Positions 33,382-46,187 of a DNA stretch of 64,000 bases are shown here, piece by piece (positions within the stretch are counted from its first letter, which is position 1; every line of letters begins with the position of its first letter). The DNA is taken from NCBI RefSeq assembly GCF_963422355.1, contig NC_085096.1, forward strand, positions 6,720,717 through 6,784,716. Direction: 5' to 3'. The position numbers and the translations under genes were made by a program. The DNA comes from Corticium candelabrum. Lineage: Eukaryota; Porifera; Homoscleromorpha; Homosclerophorida; Plakinidae. The notes below the pieces were generated by a model. That model had not been told where the DNA came from, ran no database searches, and worked only from the letters and a program-made list of their open reading frames with translations.

Positions 33382-33799
33382 TTAGCAGAAGTCTTCTAGA
33401 GCCCACTCTGGCACAATGTCATTCCCGGACGTGTTCTGGTAGATGGAGCTCGATTCGTTTACTCTTGGTACCGTTCCTCTCTGAGTCTGCCTTCTGGCGT
33501 ACTTTCTGTCCAAAAACTCAAACACCTTTGTTGTTTCAATGGCTCTCCACGGAAGAGGTCGGATCAGGAGTTGTGAACGTCCAGCAGTGGTGGCTCCCTC
33601 AGAGGGTGGCTCGTTATCACTGCTATTTTCAGAGACTTCTGACGACATCAATTCCAGTTTCGTGGCACTAGCGTACGTCTTCTTTTGTTCGTCGTTCAAA
33701 GTTGTGGACATCTCTAAAGATGAAGATCTTTGCAGTTTCTAACATAATGAACATATTGATATAAATAATACAGTTGTTCCCCAAAAATATGCAATAAGA

Positions 33800-33852
<53 letters not shown>

Positions 33853-34561
33853 TGGACATATGCAAGGTTTCATTACAAAGAAAAGTTAAAAAGACTAAAG
33901 AAGACAAATTAACTAGAGCGATGACATTCTGTGATCAAGAGTTATAACTGATCATGAGTATGTAATATTTAGGTGTTACCATGTTACAATTTTGACGTAG
34001 AATGCTATTGAAACAAGACCGTATTAGCAGTTAAAATATGTATAGTTATATTATTTTGTAAAAGTCAAAGCAAAAAATCAAAAATTTACTGGTGACCGCC
34101 TGCAAGTACAAGATATCTTAGACTTTGACTTACATTGTGTAGCCGTTGCCTTCTTCTTGCCTTTTGACGATCTGAAGATGCAAGATGGTCCGACCTGTCA
34201 AAGTCAATATAAATATACATGCATACAGGAATTATAGGCCATGCACACAGTATACAGCAAATCATGACCCAATCTAACTATAATGAGCATGCAGCCAGCT
34301 ACCCAGAAACTTAAAGCTAAAATTTTAGTGCTCACCTCGCTTACGGCGTCAGACACGCAGCGTTCTAGTTCTTCTTTAGTCAGAGAACAACGTCGACTTA
34401 TGCCTCTGTCTGTACAGAAACGGCGAACAGATCGTTCGCTAAGTCCCCGAAGTCCTGGAAACATCGTCTGTAATTCTTCACTAATGACAGCATGACTATT
34501 ACCCTCTTCGACTCGCTTCCGAACAAAATCTTCGTCAACTTCGTCTATGGACGTCGAGAGT
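33382..34561 (-). pseudogene. fragments of a transposase-like gene in the palindrome loop and right arm
   Basis: Minus-strand pieces read in order. A first exon (about 34561-34336, donor GTGAGC) has DEVDEDFVRKRVEEGNSHAV and GLSERSVRRFCTDRG, but no ATG at the expected place. A possible small exon (about 34198-34138, flanked by an AG and GTAAGT) is rich in K and R. A last exon (about 33754-33382, acceptor GTTAG) contains LLIRPLPWRAIETTKVFEFL, ending WALEDFC. The RPLPWR block with a charged helix and a final W-A-L is a C-terminal signature I associate with the same kind of repeat-family proteins. The phases of the three pieces do not fit cleanly and the catalytic middle is missing, so this is a remnant. 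Confidence 0.45.
33803..33848 (+). repeat. TA microsatellite
   Basis: About 23 TA units inside the loop of the palindrome. Confidence 0.95.
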
Positions 34562-34616
34562 GGAGAGAATGCACGACCTGCCGCTATATCGTGAGATGAT
34601 AGATACCGGCTGGGGC
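34230..34616 (-). repeat. right arm of the 1.8-kb palindrome
   Basis: Reverse complement of 32806-33221. The outer tip GATACCGGCTGGGGC faces its partner at 32806, and the tandem repeats start within five bases of this tip. Confidence 0.8.
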
Positions 34617-34620
34617 AAAT

Positions 34621-35340
34621 GAAATGGCAAATGAGTCGTCACAAGGCGCGAGTGCGGTCTGGTCAACAAGGACAACCAAATCTTACCTTGCGTTTCTTGA
34701 CGTCAAGAAGCTTCAATGGCCATCGTGAAAGCAATGCCGTGATTTGATACGTTTAGCGTCTAACGTCTTGTCGTGTTTTACGCGCAAAAGATCACGCTAG
34801 ATAACAAAATCCCATTCGAACGAATTCGTCTGAATGGGATTTCGACATTTCCGACCGATCCAGAGCTGTTTGAAAGTACTGAATGGGTTGCTTCTATTGT
34901 GAAAAGTAGTGCCATTGCATTTTCAGCATCGGCAGACGTAAGACGAGAGCATGAAACGGCGAATAAGTTGTCAAAAGGCGCGAGTACGGTCTGGTCGACA
35001 AGGACAACAGAATCTTACCTTGCGTTTCTTGACGTCAAGAAGCTTCAATGGCCATCGTGACAGCAATGCCGTGATTTGATACGTTTATCGTCTAACGTTT
35101 AGTCGTGTTTTACGTGCAAAAGATCACGCTAGATAGCAAAATCCCATTCGAACGAATTCGTCTGAACGGGATTTCGACATTTCCGACCGATCTAGAGCTG
35201 TTTGAAAGTACTGAATGGGTTGCTTCTATTGTGAAAAGTAGTGTCATTTCATTTTCAGCATCGGAAGACGTAAGACGTGAACATGAAAGCGTCGAATCTA
35301 CCCGTCGAGATGCGCGAGTACGGTCTGGTTGACAAGGCCG
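34621..35340 (+). repeat. 332-bp tandem repeat, about 2.2 units
   Basis: Units start at 34621, 34953 and 35285, with a constant period of 332 bp and about 93 percent identity by eye. Each full unit holds an imperfect hairpin, AATCCCATTCGAACGAA paired with TTCGTCTGAATGGGATT. Similar CCCATTCGAACG words recur near 35590-35640. No protein is supported. Confidence 0.85.
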
Positions 35341-36359
35341 TCAAACTTTGATTTGCTTTTCTGACTCTCAAAAGCATTTCAATTGGTTTCCATAACAGCG
35401 CAGACAATTTTTAGGTTTAGTAGATAACGCCTAGCGTCGAAATTGTACCAAGGCAAACTTGTCTTGGGTTCATAGGCGTTCTACGTCGTTTCTGAAACGA
35501 CTAGACTTTGCAGACTGTGTAAAAGTGAGCGAAATGTGTACGTATTGCATTCAGAAAGTTCAACGTCTCAACCGAAGACGAAAAACATGAAAATCCCATT
35601 GGGACGAAAGATTCTTTGCAGTCCCGTTCGAACGAAAGAATCCCAGTAAAAAGATGAACAGGGCCTTATTCGCGAGAGATCATGGAAATGTACGTGATTA
35701 GTTAAATTCCAAAGGTCACAACTCTACTTGATCGCTGAGTTGATGTTCTCTCTCGAGTTCCTCTTCAGTAAGCAGGTGTTCATTTCTCAATAGCCCTGCA
35801 TGTGAATTTACTTCGTTATTTGCTGCAGGCCGTTAATCCTATAGGGTGTACCGACTCTCTGGTTTGTAATACCCAGACTATATCGGACAAGACCGCTTGG
35901 AATAGGGTATATTTTGTGTGATTACAAATCAGTGGTTTTGTTAGCTGCTGCCTTGGTGCTTCAGCCAAAGTGTACGTCTGCTTGCATGATTTTGTCTGGT
36001 TTTTCAGGCTTTACGACAGTCTTCAAGCCACTGCTCTTCAACTATGGTGCAGACCAGTATAGTGAGTCTGTAATATGAAACAAGTACACTGTGTTACCAG
36101 ATATAGTCTGTACTTGCATGAGATAGTGTGTAATCAAACTAGCACAGTGAGGGTGTTGTTCAATATTACGATGTTTCTCAAAACGAAGCTATACGTTTTC
36201 TTTTCTACTCATGGCCTTTACACTCTCTACAGTGGATCCGCAATATAACGAATTGCATGAGACACAACAATTACTTTTGTTGTATTGAGGGTTCGAGATT
36301 AGCCAATGAATTCTAGTTACCGTTTTGCAAAGTCAGGGAATGCAAGACTAGACAATGCG
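35341..36359. other. no gene seen
   Basis: Decayed copies of the CCCGTTCGAACGAAAGAATC motif occur near 35620; beyond that, only mixed intergenic sequence. Confidence 0.35.
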
Positions 36360-36695
36360 ACAGGATGTGCCCATTCTAAGCAATCTCCTGGAGCCTGGCC
36401 AGGTACTCATAGCAGCCCCGACTGCGACACCAATTATGGTGTGGGCACCCGAAGTCCCACCCGGACCCGTGACTGATGGACTTTGTCGAAGTTGGGGCCC
36501 TTTGCGGCCCAGTAAATGGCCAGATACTCATTTATACTCCTGAATTGAGAGAGGCAATTGTGTGTGAGTTCTTCACTCAAGGAAATTATGCCATAGCTCA
36601 CCATCACTGTGACTTGAACTTGCAACCCTGTAGGGTTCCGGATGAACTCACTCCATAAGATGACTCTCTAACCAACTGAGCTATAGCACACATGG
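36360..36695 (-). mobile_element. tRNA-derived SINE
   Basis: On the minus strand the 5' end reads a perfect RNA polymerase III A box, TAGCTCAGTTGGTTAGAG (near 36680-36663). About 50 bases later comes a B-box-like AGTTCAAGTC (near 36615). The folded tRNA is not complete, and a body of about 250 bp follows, so this is a SINE and not a tRNA gene. The 3' end is set only approximately. Confidence 0.6.
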
Positions 36696-38116
36696 CATAA
36701 GAAGTAGTTGCTAGCTGATCGCACCAACAAATAAACGGTAAACAGTAATTATGAATTACAATGTACTTTCAGCAACATGTTTAGAGAAGTCAGTAATTGA
36801 CCTTTTGAGGCATGTTGTGTAGAGCTGATTCTGTGACAACGGGTCTATTTTGTTCTATGTCATCTAATTTAGAGGATTGGGCTGAACGATGGTGAATACC
36901 ATATATTCTACTGATAGGCTTGAAGCACTGAAATGCTTCTCTGTGCAATTGTCTTTGCGTATCACGGTCACTTGCATCTTCACCATGGATGTACATTGTT
37001 CCTGCATCAGTTCAAGTGTGCATGGCCTTTTGGTTTTGCTCTGACTCCTCCCGCTGTCTATAGTTTACGTGGCCAGATATTTAGAGTGCAGGTGGGGTGG
37101 GGCAGGAAGAACGTCTGGTTAGATTCATCAGGTTTTTGCAAAATCTTGGCATGTCCAAGTTGCACATAGACAGTTATGGGCATAGGTTAGCCATCAGGTC
37201 CGGAACTTTATAGGTTCAGATTACCACTGAGGGAGCATCTCATATGTTTGCACATATTTTGTAAACATAAGACATTTTGAAAGGGAGTAAAAGGTCAAAA
37301 TGACTTTCGAGTACAATTGGCGTATCAAATATATTTAATCTTTGTCGTCTATTTGTTGTGTGTAGAAGTCTATGATTTGCTTAATTTCACTTAGAAATCA
37401 CAGCTAAGGGTGGCTCTCATATGTATGTGCAAAGTGTGAAACTTCATCATAATCAGGGAAGTGTTGCATAACACGTCAGGCGAAGCAATGGTGCTAAGTG
37501 CTAAGCACCATGGTAATAGTGCAGCCTTTAACCTTTTTCGAAAGCCTATTTCTCATTGAAAGCTGTGTGCAGCTCTCCAAGGAACAAATGTGAAGAGTTT
37601 GAGTATGCTTTTGTGATGTGCTCCACATATGCTCTGTTGAGTGAAGTCAAGCATCTTGCAGATAACGTGTGAAAGACTACTGGCGAGGGAGTGGCTCAAG
37701 AGCAGGTAGAATGTAGGATAAGTTATATTTGCTGCATCGTCGCTAGTCTCGAGAAACAGGAAACCTTTCTACTGTAAAGTTTGGTGTTGGGTGTTCATCA
37801 ATATTGCAGTCGATGATGCATGCAGTGTCAGTCAAAAAATGTGAAGACAGAGAAATCTGAGTAAGGTTTGATTGTTTCTCTTTTTAAGGTGTTCTTCTGC
37901 TTGTTGATGCAGCACTTTCTCATATTAAGACTTGTAGATATCTTAGTATGTGTATAGCTTGATATATAAATGTGCGAAAACGACTTCAATATGAAGGGGA
38001 GGCAAGGGGACTATTTGAAATGTCTGCCTTACGTGTAGAAAGTATGTGCACAAATAAGCATTTGCCGGACATTCTTGCCACACCCTCTCCTACTCTGAAC
38101 ATCTGGCCATGTGAGA
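36696..38116. other. no gene seen
   Basis: Intergenic sequence without a convincing frame or repeat. Confidence 0.35.
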
Positions 38117-38392
38117 CTACTTGCTTGCTCTGGCTAGTTGCCTAAGTGTCTGATTGTGAGAAAGATAGCGTAAGCTTGTAACATTGCGCATTCCAAAGAT
38201 GCTTTTGGCTGTTGCTGGCTTAATGTTCTTGTAATCAACTAATGAAACAAATGGTCGAGTGCCATGGTGTCTCTCTAGCTTACGACGTCTTTGCCAATAG
38301 CTTGTCAGGTTCAAGGTCATCTTGCTTTGATAGGTTCTGCACATAGTACACATACATGACTCACAGTTTTTGAGCTCACACTTGCTTTTCAC
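38117..38392 (-). CDS. hypothetical frame, 91 codons
   Basis: A minus-strand open frame with a Cys-rich start (CESCMCTMC) followed by a basic, helix-prone region and a conserved-looking stretch (SIFGMRNVTSLRYLSHNQ). The composition is protein-like, but I recognise no domain and upstream exons are not visible. It may be the last exon of a decayed repeat-family gene. Confidence 0.25.
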   Translation of the reverse strand: MKSKCELKNCESCMCTMCRTYQSKMTLNLTSYWQRRRKLERHHGTRPFVSLVDYKNIKPATAKSIFGMRNVTSLRYLSHNQTLRQLARASK

Positions 38393-40094
38393 TTTGACAT
38401 TATGTTCTTGGATGGATTCAGCTTTTACAGCACCTCAATAGCAGTCTATTAAGATTTAATGAAATGACCCAAGTTGACAAAGAAGGATGCCTGTTTATGA
38501 GATCCAAAAAGCTTGAAACATTTTATGGATGTAACTGTCGGTGTGCCTATCCTGAAATGGTTGACAGCTTCTGGATTATTTTTTGATAAGTTTTTACAAT
38601 ACAAAAGATTGGGTAACCCTACCTACCTGCTTAAGAAATATCAAGGAAACATTGTTTAGGTTAAGATCGGACAGCACCTAAGTCTGTAGTTTAAACTAGA
38701 AACTTTGCACATAAGTAAAGTTGTGCAGAGCCATAGGAACAAGCACAGATCAAAGCTGAAGACACGACAACTGTTTGCAGTAGTAGAATGGCCAACTTTA
38801 GACAAATATAGCTTTGGAAGAGTTCTCCATCAGTTCATTAACAGACATCAACGAGCTTTCAAAGGTATGATTTCTGTACTGAATTTCCAGCATGAGTTAA
38901 AAATTAAAGTTTAAGAAGAAAAGGAGATAATAACAGTAACAAACTAAAAGCGACAACCATGCAGGCACAAACTGACTGATAAACAAATAAATGGACAAAC
39001 AAACAAAAATGGAAAGATTGCAAAAAAAGTGTTCTAATAGTGCTCACTTGGATCTATATACATGAGTTAAATAGAATGAGAAAATTGTAAACGTGGTCAA
39101 CGTGTAAGTATTTATTTACTGTTAGGCAGAAGGGTATACATTGTCAATAAAGGGAGTCCCAAGACAGTTTCAAGGTGCACTAGCAATGTTCCTGGGTGAC
39201 ACTTTGGCATCTAATGCTTTTTGGGGGGGTTCAAGATTGGAGTAGGCTTTGCTCTCAGAAAATGTAGATCTTGCCTGGCAACAGGCGATCAGATGCAGAC
39301 TATGGTAAGATTAGTTGTTACTCCTACAGCCAGCAGCAATTTACTGAACATCATGCATGGAAACTTTTGATAGCAGTCTGTAATATTTGTGTTTGTATGC
39401 AATGGTAATCCATGAGTGGGTACATACATAGACACATACATGAGCAGGTACATGTATTGATTTGTCTAGGAACAGTTTTCTTTGTTTACATAGCACAATG
39501 ACAAGCAATTTCAACTTCGAGACCCCACCAGTCATGATTCGTAGTGTGGTCTATTAGCAAGTTCTCTTTCTGCTGTGCATTCTGGCACATACGGCATCAA
39601 CGAAAGGAGTGTTCTGAATGACGTTGAGTATTTTCATGTAGCCCACTTTGGTTGCCTCCCTCAAGATGTGTCGCATGTGCTCTTGGAAGGAGTGGCTCCA
39701 ATGGAGCTCAGTAGTTACTCAAAGTGCAAGTCTTCAAACTGTAAATAATCACATTCAAGAGTTTGATTAGGGGCAGCACGACAAAAGCAACAAACCGTCT
39801 ACAATGAATACTACAGCAGTTGAGGGCAATGCAAAGATTAATCAAAATGGTAAAGTCAATGGGAGATTTTTAAAATGGTAACCTCCTAATTATTCTAGTT
39901 TGTGTAGCCATTCAAATGTGGACATTGATTCGATACTTGCCTGTTCTGTTGGGAGATCTTGTTCAAGAAGACAACAGAAAATGGAAGTGCTGCCTTCTGT
40001 TGCATGAAATAACTGAACTTTTGACAGCTCTGGTTATGTCAGCAGATCTAGCTTCGTATTTGGAGGTTTTCAAGCATATATGAATGGGTATACG

Positions 40095-40552
<458 letters not shown>

Positions 40553-40786
40553 TCACAAGCATTTGGGTGGTTGACTGGTAAATGTGACGACATCTTATAC
40601 ACAGGTTGTGATTGAAACACATCATACTCAGTTTAGAGAGTGTTATCCAGGAGTTTGACTAATATTTAACTAGGATGCACTACCTGATTCATCTGCCGTC
40701 ACAAAGAATTTGGTAAGTGATATTATTTCTATTCTATACATTGAGTTACATACTCATACAGCATGCACACACGCATGCATGCACGC

Positions 40787-40787
40787 A

Positions 40788-40877
<90 letters not shown>

Positions 40878-40905
40878 ACCACCACACCACACCACACCAC
40901 ACATG
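40787..40905 (+). repeat. CA microsatellite with CACAC/CCA tail
   Basis: About 85 bp of CA followed by CACCACCACACCACACC repeats. Confidence 0.95.
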
Positions 40906-41696
40906 TATACACAGCATATGCCTGTTTCCAAGGTGTGGTCCTCTGGTTCGATCTTGGTGCCTGCGTTTTGAGGCAAAGCTGAAATTTGCCAAACATATTG
41001 GCCATCGTGGTAACTTCAAAATATAGGCCTGTCTATTGCTCGTCAACATCAAGGAATGATGTCATATTTCCTATTTGATAATCAGAACAAGTTGTTTGGA
41101 GACAACCTAGAAGTTGGACCTGGTAAGCTAATACTGTAAGCATTTGCTTGTGGCGTGGTAGATATCTAGAGTTGCTGTCACATGATGTGAACATTGTTTG
41201 ATAATTGAATATAATTCATATGCAGGAAAGACGTTCCGTGTTTATGAGCTTAACGATCATGACAATTTGAAGTTCTGTCTTTGTCAGCTAATGAATGAGC
41301 AAGCTGTAATTGCTATGTAAGTTGCATAGTATGGTGTAGAGGTATGCTGAGTTTTCCTTATAACAATGTTGTCAATCTCTTAGTTCAAATTGGGTGAAGA
41401 TTAGTGGTATCAAGTACTCCAAAGGTGTTTGGGTGGCAACAAATCAGGTAGAAGCTTGCCAGTGTTTGTTTGGCGTCGTAGAGCATGTCATCTGCCATTG
41501 CGAGGAGATTTACTTGTGGACAAAGGTGTGGCACACCGAAGGTCGAGACAGCCACACTCAAGCCTATATTTTGAGATCCCCTACATCGATGAGACTTGTA
41601 AAGCAAACCTGCTTACTATACCATTCTATATTGCAAGTTATGTCTGCTGATGACGGGAACAAGTACTTAACTGAAAATGCAAGTGCTAGTAACTAA

Positions 41697-44600
41697 TTGA
41701 AACTAATGTCCTCTCTCCATTGTATATATGCTCCACTCTGCATGGGGCACTCTCTGCATGGTAGCAGCTAGGTGCATGTGTGCGTATAGTTAATTCCCCC
41801 ATCTTTCTTTGAATCCTTATCTGGGTGCATGGACCTAGAAAAACATCTCTTACCACTCTTGCCGTCCAAAGAAGCAAACTCTTTTCTATTACCTTCCTTG
41901 ATCGCCATGGGTCGGCAGAGGGTGAACTATAGTAAAGATTGGTCCGCCTCAATCTCCCAGCATTCTGTCTTGAAGAACACCTTCAAGCTTGCTATAACTT
42001 ATGATTAGTAAATGATCGATGTACGTGATAGACAATACCAAAATTTGCTAGAGCTTCTTACATGCAGACAACTACTGCTTCAGTAATGTCATTGTGTAGC
42101 TGCTACAACCTTGTGCTTTACATGTCTAGAGATATCCTGGTTTTGAGCTCTAGAGAATCTAACAGTAAGAAATTAAGCAATGCATGCACTGGTTATATCA
42201 CTGCAGAAACACTACTGAAATATATACCGATCTCAACAAGTCATTAATATCAAGCACTATAGTAATGACTACAATCTTTACTTAACATTACTACTTACAA
42301 TCCATCAGTCTGCGGAATCTTCGAATTTTGTGAGCATGATCAATCAATGCAGAAAAGAGCAATCTACAAAATCAGATTTAGATAGCAAGTAAATGCATGG
42401 CTGGAAAAAATATATTTCAAGCAATGAGACTAATGTGGACAAGAAGGGATATGTAATGTACGTCATGTAAATGATGTGAGCAAAATAAAGTTATTATATG
42501 TTACACCACACTAACATTTTCAACTGTCAATTAACCCATGGGAATTAAGTCCAAGTCACTCTTGTAACCAATCCATAAAACAGGATCGAATAAGGTTTAT
42601 CTCAGCTGGTGTAAAGTTGATCGTATTAATTTAGTTGTGGGTATTGCATGTTTATACAGACTGCTTCAGTCTAGCTGGAAAAGATGTGATATGATACCCT
42701 CCTTAATTCATGCCTTCATGCATTTGCATTAGCTCAGTTTGGCTTCGTCAGAGTTTTAGTAGTGGTTGAAACGTATGCATGAATTAATCTATAGTTATCA
42801 TCATATGGTACACCAGTACCATCATTGCCCATAACTCTATGCCAAATACATACTGCATGTACAAAAGCATAATTATATTTCTGTTAGTTGATTCTATGCT
42901 GCAACAGGTAGAAACAAGCAGACAACTGTGACTACTTGTTCCCAAGATATCTAGCTCTCTCTTCAACAGATTGTGTGCAGTTAGCCCTAGCTCAGATGTA
43001 CATCAGTATCAATACAATATATGATGAGATTGATGAATTTATAAACACAGGTGAATGTGTGTATGTGTCTGTAAGATGACCAAGAACCTTGTAATTGTAA
43101 GTGCACAGCCAATATGATGACTCATCACTACACTCTTTATACAGTGATAAAGCATTCATGCACTTAAAATAATTAGCAAATTAGTTAATTAATTACCACA
43201 GAGACAGACAGTCACACAAACCAACATGCTGCAACCAATACTGCACTGCCAATTATTAATAGTTATATGCACAGTGTGCAGCTCCACATATTGCATGTGT
43301 AGGACAATTTTAGAGGTCTGATCCAAATTTGTTTGATGTGCAATAGAATGGTGTTAATAGAATGGTGTTGTATGTGAATTAGAAGGAGTTATAAAAAATT
43401 AAGATTTATAATATTAGTTACACATCAGATTGGTGTAAGTTATAGGCTTTTCTGACTTATCAAACACATGTAGTCGATGAATTCCACAAGAAACCATTGT
43501 TTACACATTGTTTATACATTGTTTGTAATTTAAATTATTGAATTAATTAGGCACTGTTTTTCTCTGAGTCAGAGAACACTATTGGCTCTGTTGAAGATCT
43601 TGACAACGGTACATGCAGTGGTTGGCAAGAGAAAGCAAACTTCTCAATATCTTACTGACTGCAACATTCCAACCACAGAATATACCCTAAAACGATATTT
43701 ATACCACACAAAGAGACCAGTTTATGAAATGCGTTGTTTTGAGTAATGCTACTCTTTGTACAAATTTGAGAAACTAGAAGTGATTGACAGAATTAGCTAG
43801 TGCTTCACAACAGTACTGCCGAACTCTTGTTTTCAAATCATCCTCAGCAGATTCTTAGGCAACTTATAATTAAAGCAATACACCCGTTCTTTTTGAGGTT
43901 AGTCTTGGAGGAAAGAAACATTTGTTCTATTCACAGCTAGCATACCTACTCTTAAGTATTGTTCATTTGCTGTCTAATTGTCAACCTGGCGTTCCAGAGC
44001 TGTTGGAACAATAGCGATCGATATATTGAAATATACCACCTGAGTATACCTTTTCTGATGTATATGATGGTGAAATATGGAATTATAGTTTGTAGGCAAA
44101 CCACATGCAGACAATTATATATATTAAATTGTGTCAAATGATGCATCAATGCTAATAGTTCAAACTTACCAGGATCTCCTTTGTCATACTGGAAGCCTGC
44201 GTGCATGCAATGTTTGAAGAAGGTGGACCATCGACTTGTATGCCATTGCAAAAGGATCCACTCACAGTGTGTACTAGCTGTTACAATGTGATCGAGGTGA
44301 ATGGCGTAGATGTGACAACATGGCCTCGATCTGCCAAGAAGAGATTTAATTAGGATAGATCAATCTGATTGATCCATGTACATGCATGTATATACTTTAT
44401 AGTTACACTATTGTTGGCCTCTAGCAGTAGTACTGTCACTGTAATATTTAACCTGCATGTGTACGTAGTTGCACGGCTACTATAATATTATGTTGTAATA
44501 CAAGTAACATTCCGGTTAAATAGTAAGTGTGAGTGTAGCATCACGCATGATGTCAGTCGTATACGGCAACGAGAGTCAACTGTCTAGACATAGATCTCGT

Positions 44601-45082
44601 AACTCATGCCTATACATGAAAGCAATGACTAGAATTTGGTGTGCAATGCATACCCACCTCGGTCGCCATACGCTGCCACGCGAGATGTCAAAGCGTGTCC
44701 GGCAGTATTGACACGTGACCAAGCGGATAGTCACGTACACAACGCAAGACGACTGCTTGGAGCCGCACCGGCTGTTCAGACGAGTCTCCTTCGACTTCCT
44801 AAAGCTCTTCGCGTCGTCCGAATTAGAAGGAATCCTTTCGGGGTGTTGTTGCTGAATGATATGGCTATGTTTAGAGTTCGCTAGCTAATTTTTTTGTGAC
44901 AAGTGGAAATTCGACCTTCTTTGGGAAGGAGGGGCACGTCCGCTACCTTCACTGTGAAACCTAAAATTTTAGCTAGGTAGTTTTACGTACTTAGCATATC
45001 CGGCCTATGTCAGTGACCTAGTCCCACCCCGTGACCGGACTCCAGCTCTCCATCAAAGCAACCAATCTCCCTCTCTTCCAGA
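41697..45082. other. long AT-rich intergenic stretch
   Basis: No recognisable gene. Two weak candidates remain. One is a 40-codon open block near 43618-43745 (plus), after a CATGCAG, reading KRKQTSQYLTDCNIPTTEY and ending in TAA. The other is an 82-codon frame at 44636-44884 (plus) in a GC-richer patch. Neither has domain support. Confidence 0.35.
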
Positions 45083-46033
45083 ATGGGAAGAGCGTTCGAT
45101 TGGGTTCCAGTCTTCCAGCGGCAGCCTCTTCCAGCCTCTAGATCTTCCAGAAGAGGTCAATCGAAGGCTAGAATGCTTCCGTATCCTTCTGTGGCCTTGT
45201 TGTCTTTCGGCTTCACAGCACTGGTCATCATCACAGTAACCGTTACGACTCATAGCTATGGCACTCTACACGCGGCCGAGTGGAAGAGATCGATATCAGT
45301 ACATCGTATATTTAAAGTAGACAAATCGGCACCGAATGTTTGCCACAACGGCGGAACTGAGGACAGATCGCCTTCGTTCAACAGCAATTTCTCGCTATGG
45401 CGCCAGCAAGTGGAATGTAATGGCAAGAAGCCACTCCTAGCATGTAAAAGTGACAAGGCGCCTTACGTGTATGTTGCGCTAGCTGACGACACTTTCGCTC
45501 AAATCGGCAAATATTTGTACAACAAATCGTGCGCTCTTGTCGGTTCATCGTCTATGCTGCTCAATCGATCGTACGAAAGTGGCATTGACAGTCGTGATCT
45601 CGTTATACGAATCAATGATGCTCCAATCAGAGGATATGAGAAATATGTAGGGAATCGAACAGCCGATGTGATAATTACCAGTGCAGGTAGCGCGATGAGC
45701 AGATGTCCAAGGACAGTAAGCAATCGGACACTAATCGTTAGATGCTCGCATCGCTAGAACCGAAAAGGAGTGAATGATTGCAAGAAGAGATTTTCACTTC
45801 CAGTCTATTCCATCTCTCCATACCTCACTTCATTCACTAAAGACGTATTGAAAGAGTACAAACTAAAGCGTTTCAAGGACGAAAGTGTTTCGGGACCTAC
45901 TTCAGGGGTGTATGCTACTGTGTTTTGTCTCAACTTTTGTCGAGAACTTCATCTGTATGGATTTGGCTATACTAGAGGTCAAGCATATTCATACTACCAT
46001 AATTCGAAACCTGGAGAACAGAACGTTTTCTAA
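45083..46033 (+). pseudogene. GT29 sialyltransferase, interrupted
   Basis: The frame from ATG 45083 encodes a type II Golgi protein: a basic cytosolic start, a membrane anchor at about residues 33-54 (PSVALLSFGFTALVIITVTV) and a lumenal stem. Sialylmotif L lies at about 148-195 (CALVGSSSMLLNRSYESG, IDSRDLVIRINDAPIRGYEK). A single in-frame TAG (45755-45757) separates it from sialylmotif S (GPTSGVYATVFCLNFCRELH then LYGFG) in the same frame, so one stop breaks an otherwise continuous exon. Active members move CMP-sialic acid onto glycans. The frame then ends at TAA (46031-46033), just inside the end of a palindromic insertion. Motif VS (H-x4-E) is not found before that. A possible lost C-terminus, RVLKSYLVASRGFKLL then stop, sits at 49532-49582, just past the insertion. 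Which linkage it made cannot be told. Confidence 0.8.
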
Positions 46034-46187
46034 TTCGCGATATATCAAATGGTAATGCAACCCAAAAACTGGAGGACATTCCGGAGTTTAGCTGTAGGAG
46101 AGTGTATCTACATACATAGCTATAGATTGCTTTAGATTGAATCATATGTGATGGTTATGATAATCACATGCAGAATCTATAGCTATA

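Noticed and set aside
36600-36695. Genuine tRNA gene on the minus strand
   Set aside because: The A box is good but the acceptor and anticodon stems do not pair convincingly, and a SINE-like body follows.
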